DNA of 34,043 nt, from assembly GCA_001795385.1 (NCBI GenBank), contig MGOU01000002.1, forward strand, positions 12,333 to 46,375, given 5' to 3'. This document shows, in pieces, positions 31,202 to 34,043 of the stretch. Both the position numbers and the translations under genes were made by a program. The notes below the pieces were generated by a model that saw only the letters and a list, made by a program, of their open reading frames with translations, was not told the DNA's origin and made no database searches. How positions within the stretch are numbered: the first letter of the stretch is position 1; each line of letters starts with the position of its first letter. The DNA comes from Clostridiales bacterium GWD2_32_19 (GTDB lineage Bacteria > Bacillota > Clostridia > Lachnospirales > UBA12420).

Positions 31202-33262
31202 ATGAAAGAAAAGATTGTAGCATATGTATTATCTTTAGTGATGATAGTATCAAGTATGGGCAATGTATATGCCGATACAAATACAAATAATACAGGAAGT
31301 GATTTTACTTTAACAACTGACATTTCGGAACATTGGGCAAAAAATGAACTGATAAAATGGCAGGATAAAGGGCTGATTAAAGGGTATGAAGACGGAACTG
31401 TAAAACCAGACGGGAGCATAACAAGGGCAGAATTTTTTGCATTAGTAAATAGAATTTTTAATTTTAAGGGTGAAGCAGAGATCGTTTTTGACGATGTAAG
31501 CGAAGCTGAATGGTACAGTGAAGTGATTAAAAAATCAGTGGCTGCTGGGTACTTAAAAGGGTATCAAGATGAAAATGGAGTGATTGCAAAACCAAATGCT
31601 CCAATAAATCGTCAAGAAGCATCTGCGGTTTTATGCAGGGTATTTGAACTTGTAGGAAATTCAGATAATCTAGAAAATACATTTATAGACTACCAAGCAA
31701 TAGAAGGATATGCCAAGCAAAATGTAAATGCACTTCTTGAAAAAGGCTATATCAAAGGCTATGAAAACCAAACATTCAGACCAAACAATAATTTGACAAG
31801 AGCAGAAGCGGTAAAAATGATTGACAGCATAGTAGGAGAGATATATAACCAGTCAGGAAGTTATACAGGTAAATACAATAATATAGTAATCAATACAGGT
31901 GACATAATGTTAAAAGATACAACAATAAACGGAAATCTATATTTAACAGAAGGAATTGCAGAAGGAAATGTATATTTAGAAAATGTTACGGTAATAGGGG
32001 ATACAGTGATTAAAGGTGGGGGGTTAAACTCGATCATTATTAACAACTCTAATTTAAAAAACATTAAAGTAAAGAAAAATGATAGCAAAATAAGAGTTGT
32101 TTTAAGCGGAACAACAAAGTCATCAGGTGTCTCTCTTGAATCAGGAGCGATGATCCAAAAAGAAAAAGATAATGTTAGTGATATACCAGTTCGAATTTCA
32201 GAGAACATACAAGATGGAGCCAAGGTAACATTAAAAGGAGATTATGCCGAGGTAAATGTAGATAAAGCGGTATCTATTGAAACAGCTGCAGACTCAAGCA
32301 TAGGTCAACTTAATTTAACTAATAAAATACAAGAAGGAGCAAAAATTATATTAAATGGTAATTTCACAAGAGTAAATATGGACAAGGCTGTATCAGTTGA
32401 ATCAGCAGCAGATACTAAAATATCGGAACTAAGGATAACAGATAGAGTACAAGAAGGAGCTAAAGTAACACTTAGCGGTACTTTTGATAAAATAACTGTA
32501 GATAAAGGTGTAGAAATTACAACAAATAATACTACTATAATTAATGTAATGAATATTGCAAGTACAGCAACAGGAGCAAGTTTAACAGGTGAAGTTACGA
32601 TAACATTACTTACAAATAGTGCGAGTGGTGTTGAGATAAATGGAAAAACTGTGACTCTAGGTAGTAGTATATCTGTAAGCCCAGTTGATGAAAATATTAC
32701 GACAAATACATCAAGTGGAGGATCGTCAGGAGATGATAGTTCGACTGATAGTACAGCCCCAGTGATTACACTGGTAGGACAAGCAACAGTAAATGTAGCA
32801 AGTGGAAATACTTATACAGATGCAGGAGCAACAGCAAGTGATAATATAGATGGAACGATAACTGCTAACATAGTAAAAACGATAACAAACGGAGCAGGGA
32901 CAATCATAGGCTCAATCAATACATCTGTATCAGGAACATATACCATACACTATAATATAAGCGATGCAACAGGAAATGCAGCTACAGAAGTAACAAGAAC
33001 GGTAATAGTAGGAGCAATAGAGATTTTAGCGAAAGCAAGCTTTACAGGAGCATTTACATCTGATGTGAAAGTTAGAGTGAATGGTGGATTTATAACAGGC
33101 TATTCGTTGTACTATAAAGACCAACTGGTAACGACAGATAGTGATAATGATGGAGTAGTAAGAACAATCAGTAATATATTTAATAACTTGGGTGATGTAA
33201 AAGTAAGAACATCTGGTGGAGTAGATATAACAGATTCAGATATCACATTAGGGGCATGGTAA
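31202..33262 (+). CDS. Large SLH-domain surface protein with repeats and Ig-like domain
   Basis: 686 residues. The signal peptide ends after VYA (residue 24). Three SLH domains lie at about 38-88 (GYEDGTVKPDG), 97-152 and 162-212 (GYENQTFRPNN). Next comes a beta-helix-like stretch (about 220-330, strands such as GNLYLTEGIAEGNVYLENV) and three 40-residue repeats (about 335-445). A Ser/Gly/Asp linker (about 495-518) and a DUF5011-type immunoglobulin-like domain (about 519-605, starting APVITLVGQATVNV) follow, then a short C-terminal domain. SLH domains anchor it to the cell-wall polymer. GGGAGGAG precedes ATG 31202. The next surface protein starts 35 nt downstream with no terminator between, so they are probably an operon. 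Confidence 0.92.
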   Translation: MKEKIVAYVLSLVMIVSSMGNVYADTNTNNTGSDFTLTTDISEHWAKNELIKWQDKGLIKGYEDGTVKPDGSITRAEFFALVNRIFNFKGEAEIVFDDVSEAEWYSEVIKKSVAAGYLKGYQDENGVIAKPNAPINRQEASAVLCRVFELVGNSDNLENTFIDYQAIEGYAKQNVNALLEKGYIKGYENQTFRPNNNLTRAEAVKMIDSIVGEIYNQSGSYTGKYNNIVINTGDIMLKDTTINGNLYLTEGIAEGNVYLENVTVIGDTVIKGGGLNSIIINNSNLKNIKVKKNDSKIRVVLSGTTKSSGVSLESGAMIQKEKDNVSDIPVRISENIQDGAKVTLKGDYAEVNVDKAVSIETAADSSIGQLNLTNKIQEGAKIILNGNFTRVNMDKAVSVESAADTKISELRITDRVQEGAKVTLSGTFDKITVDKGVEITTNNTTIINVMNIASTATGASLTGEVTITLLTNSASGVEINGKTVTLGSSISVSPVDENITTNTSSGGSSGDDSSTDSTAPVITLVGQATVNVASGNTYTDAGATASDNIDGTITANIVKTITNGAGTIIGSINTSVSGTYTIHYNISDATGNAATEVTRTVIVGAIEILAKASFTGAFTSDVKVRVNGGFITGYSLYYKDQLVTTDSDNDGVVRTISNIFNNLGDVKVRTSGGVDITDSDITLGAW
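32207..32566 (+). repeat. Three tandem 120-nt coding repeats
   Basis: ATACAAGATGGAGC-like motifs recur at exactly 120-nt intervals (32207, 32327 and 32447), giving units of 40 codons. Each has QEGAKxxLxG followed, in the first two, by VDKAVSxExAADxxI. The third unit diverges near its end. They encode a repeated beta-structured element inside the SLH protein. Confidence 0.8.
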
Positions 33263-33297
33263 GCAAACTAAAACTAAAAAATGGGGGTATTGAGAAG

Positions 33298-34043
33298 ATG
33301 AAGAATATGAAAAAAGTAATATCATACATACTTGTAATGTGCATGATGGTAGTGAGTACGGGATTTAATGCGGAAGTGGTATTTGCGGCAGCGCCATTAG
33401 CAGATGGAACAACACCGGTAGTATTAACAATTAATGCGGTAGTGGGAGACTCACAATTAGTATCAACTGATGTGGTAACATTAAAATTTAGTGAAGCAAC
33501 AGAAAATACTGGAGGACAAACAGTAACAGCAATAACAAGTGCTTTGACAGGAACAGCATTTGTTGGGAATGCGACTGTAGAATCAGTGGCAGGATTAAAT
33601 ACTGATTCACAAGAGTATAGATTAACAATTACAAATACAGTAAATTTAGGTTCTTTAAATGTAATTACATTAGGAGCAGGGGCAGTAACTGATACAAGTG
33701 CGGTTGCAAGTGTTGCGCAAATTGATTTTATGGTAGTAGATACTGATAAGAGTGCCTTAACATCAGCAATAACTGTAGAAGTAGGAGCAGATCATGGAAC
33801 ACCAGTATATGTGTTAACTCAAACAGACTACACAGTACCAACATGGACTAATTATGCAAATGCAATAACAGCAGCAATAACAACAGAATCAGATGCAAAT
33901 GTAACTCAAGCAGCGATAGATACAGCGACAATATTAATAGGAACAACAAAAGCAGGATTAGTATTTGCAGGACAAGCGGCACTAGATGCAGCGATAACAG
34001 CAGAAGGATTGTTAACAGCAGCAGACTATACAGACTATAGTGC
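33298..34043 (+). CDS. Exported Ala/Thr-rich surface protein, cut by window end
   Basis: The first 248 residues of a protein that continues past the window. The signal peptide is about residues 1-30 (cleavage after VFA). The mature part is low in Lys and rich in Ala, Thr and Val, unlike the neighbouring housekeeping genes. Residues 35-160 look like a beta-rich invasin/Ig-type domain. From about 170 a helical stretch with YANAITAAITTES and AAIDTATILIG resembles FIVAR-type repeats. ATG 33298 follows a GGGGG/GAGAAG site, 35 nt after the SLH gene. It is probably an adhesin or a matrix protein of the S-layer. Confidence 0.8.
   Translation, partial: MKNMKKVISYILVMCMMVVSTGFNAEVVFAAAPLADGTTPVVLTINAVVGDSQLVSTDVVTLKFSEATENTGGQTVTAITSALTGTAFVGNATVESVAGLNTDSQEYRLTITNTVNLGSLNVITLGAGAVTDTSAVASVAQIDFMVVDTDKSALTSAITVEVGADHGTPVYVLTQTDYTVPTWTNYANAITAAITTESDANVTQAAIDTATILIGTTKAGLVFAGQAALDAAITAEGLLTAADYTDYS

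Overview
The window looks like chromosome of an endospore-forming, S-layer-bearing anaerobe of the Clostridia (low-GC Firmicutes). The grounds are the very AT-rich sequence, strong AGGAGG-type ribosome sites, TTGACA/TATAAT promoters, a complete tetracistronic gerA-type spore germination operon, SLH-domain surface proteins, 'stalk' (copper amine oxidase N-terminal-like) exoproteins, and TTG/GTG starts. The genus cannot be named from sequence alone. No rRNA, tRNA, CRISPR array, phage or complete insertion sequence was seen.

Layout. (1) 34-1389, minus strand: a ccdA-tlpA thiol/disulfide pair. (2) 1773-2255: a lone four-helix membrane protein. (3) 2441-8446: a copper operon made of an HMA/DsbD_2/cupredoxin fusion, the CopA ATPase, a CopZ chaperone that appears to start with ATA, and an OmpR-type two-component system; it ends at a strong terminator. 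(4) 8835-9845: an SLH surface protein. (5) 10315-12529: a GT4 glycosyltransferase and a flippase-like/MprF-TM-type membrane protein, possibly glycolipid-related. (6) 12691-15194: an ArsR repressor, FluC/CrcB fluoride channel, ArsP-type permease and a thioredoxin-DUF2703 fusion, all behind one near-perfect promoter with a palindrome over the -10. This is the least conventional gene set in the window. (7) 15674-18654: an orphan PhnD-type lipoprotein followed by a chemoreceptor. (8) 18928-24588: an NRAMP metal transporter, a stalk-domain GH18 hydrolase, a DUF402 protein, YbjQ, LemA and an unrecognised protein. (9) 24703-25098: a VOC protein. (10) 25283-29316: gerA-gerC-gerD-gerB. (11) 29455 to the end: three exported proteins (stalk plus MORN; SLH plus a 120-nt periodic repeat plus an Ig-like domain; and an Ala/Thr-rich surface protein cut by the window edge).

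Non-coding structure. Six copies, plus an edge fragment at 1-30, of a short nested palindromic repeat are scattered between genes. A GTCATTGCGAG...CTCGCAATGAC core is flanked by duplicated GC-rich hairpin arms. Two arm types share one core type, and one copy (15241-15290) has the arm alone. Several copies lie against stop codons or just upstream of start codons, so they probably affect 3' ends or leaders and create false N-terminal extensions. A second palindromic repeat is at 9889-9980. Intergenic gaps above 300 nt (8447-8834, 9846-10314, 15195-15673, 30760-31201) hold these repeats, hairpin terminators, promoters and possible gene remnants.

How the genes fit together. Much of the window concerns the cell envelope and metal stress: copper sensing and export, arsenical/fluoride-type efflux, metal uptake by NRAMP, and extracytoplasmic redox, together with surface-layer proteins and spore germination. 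All function calls come from reading motifs by eye; no database search was run.
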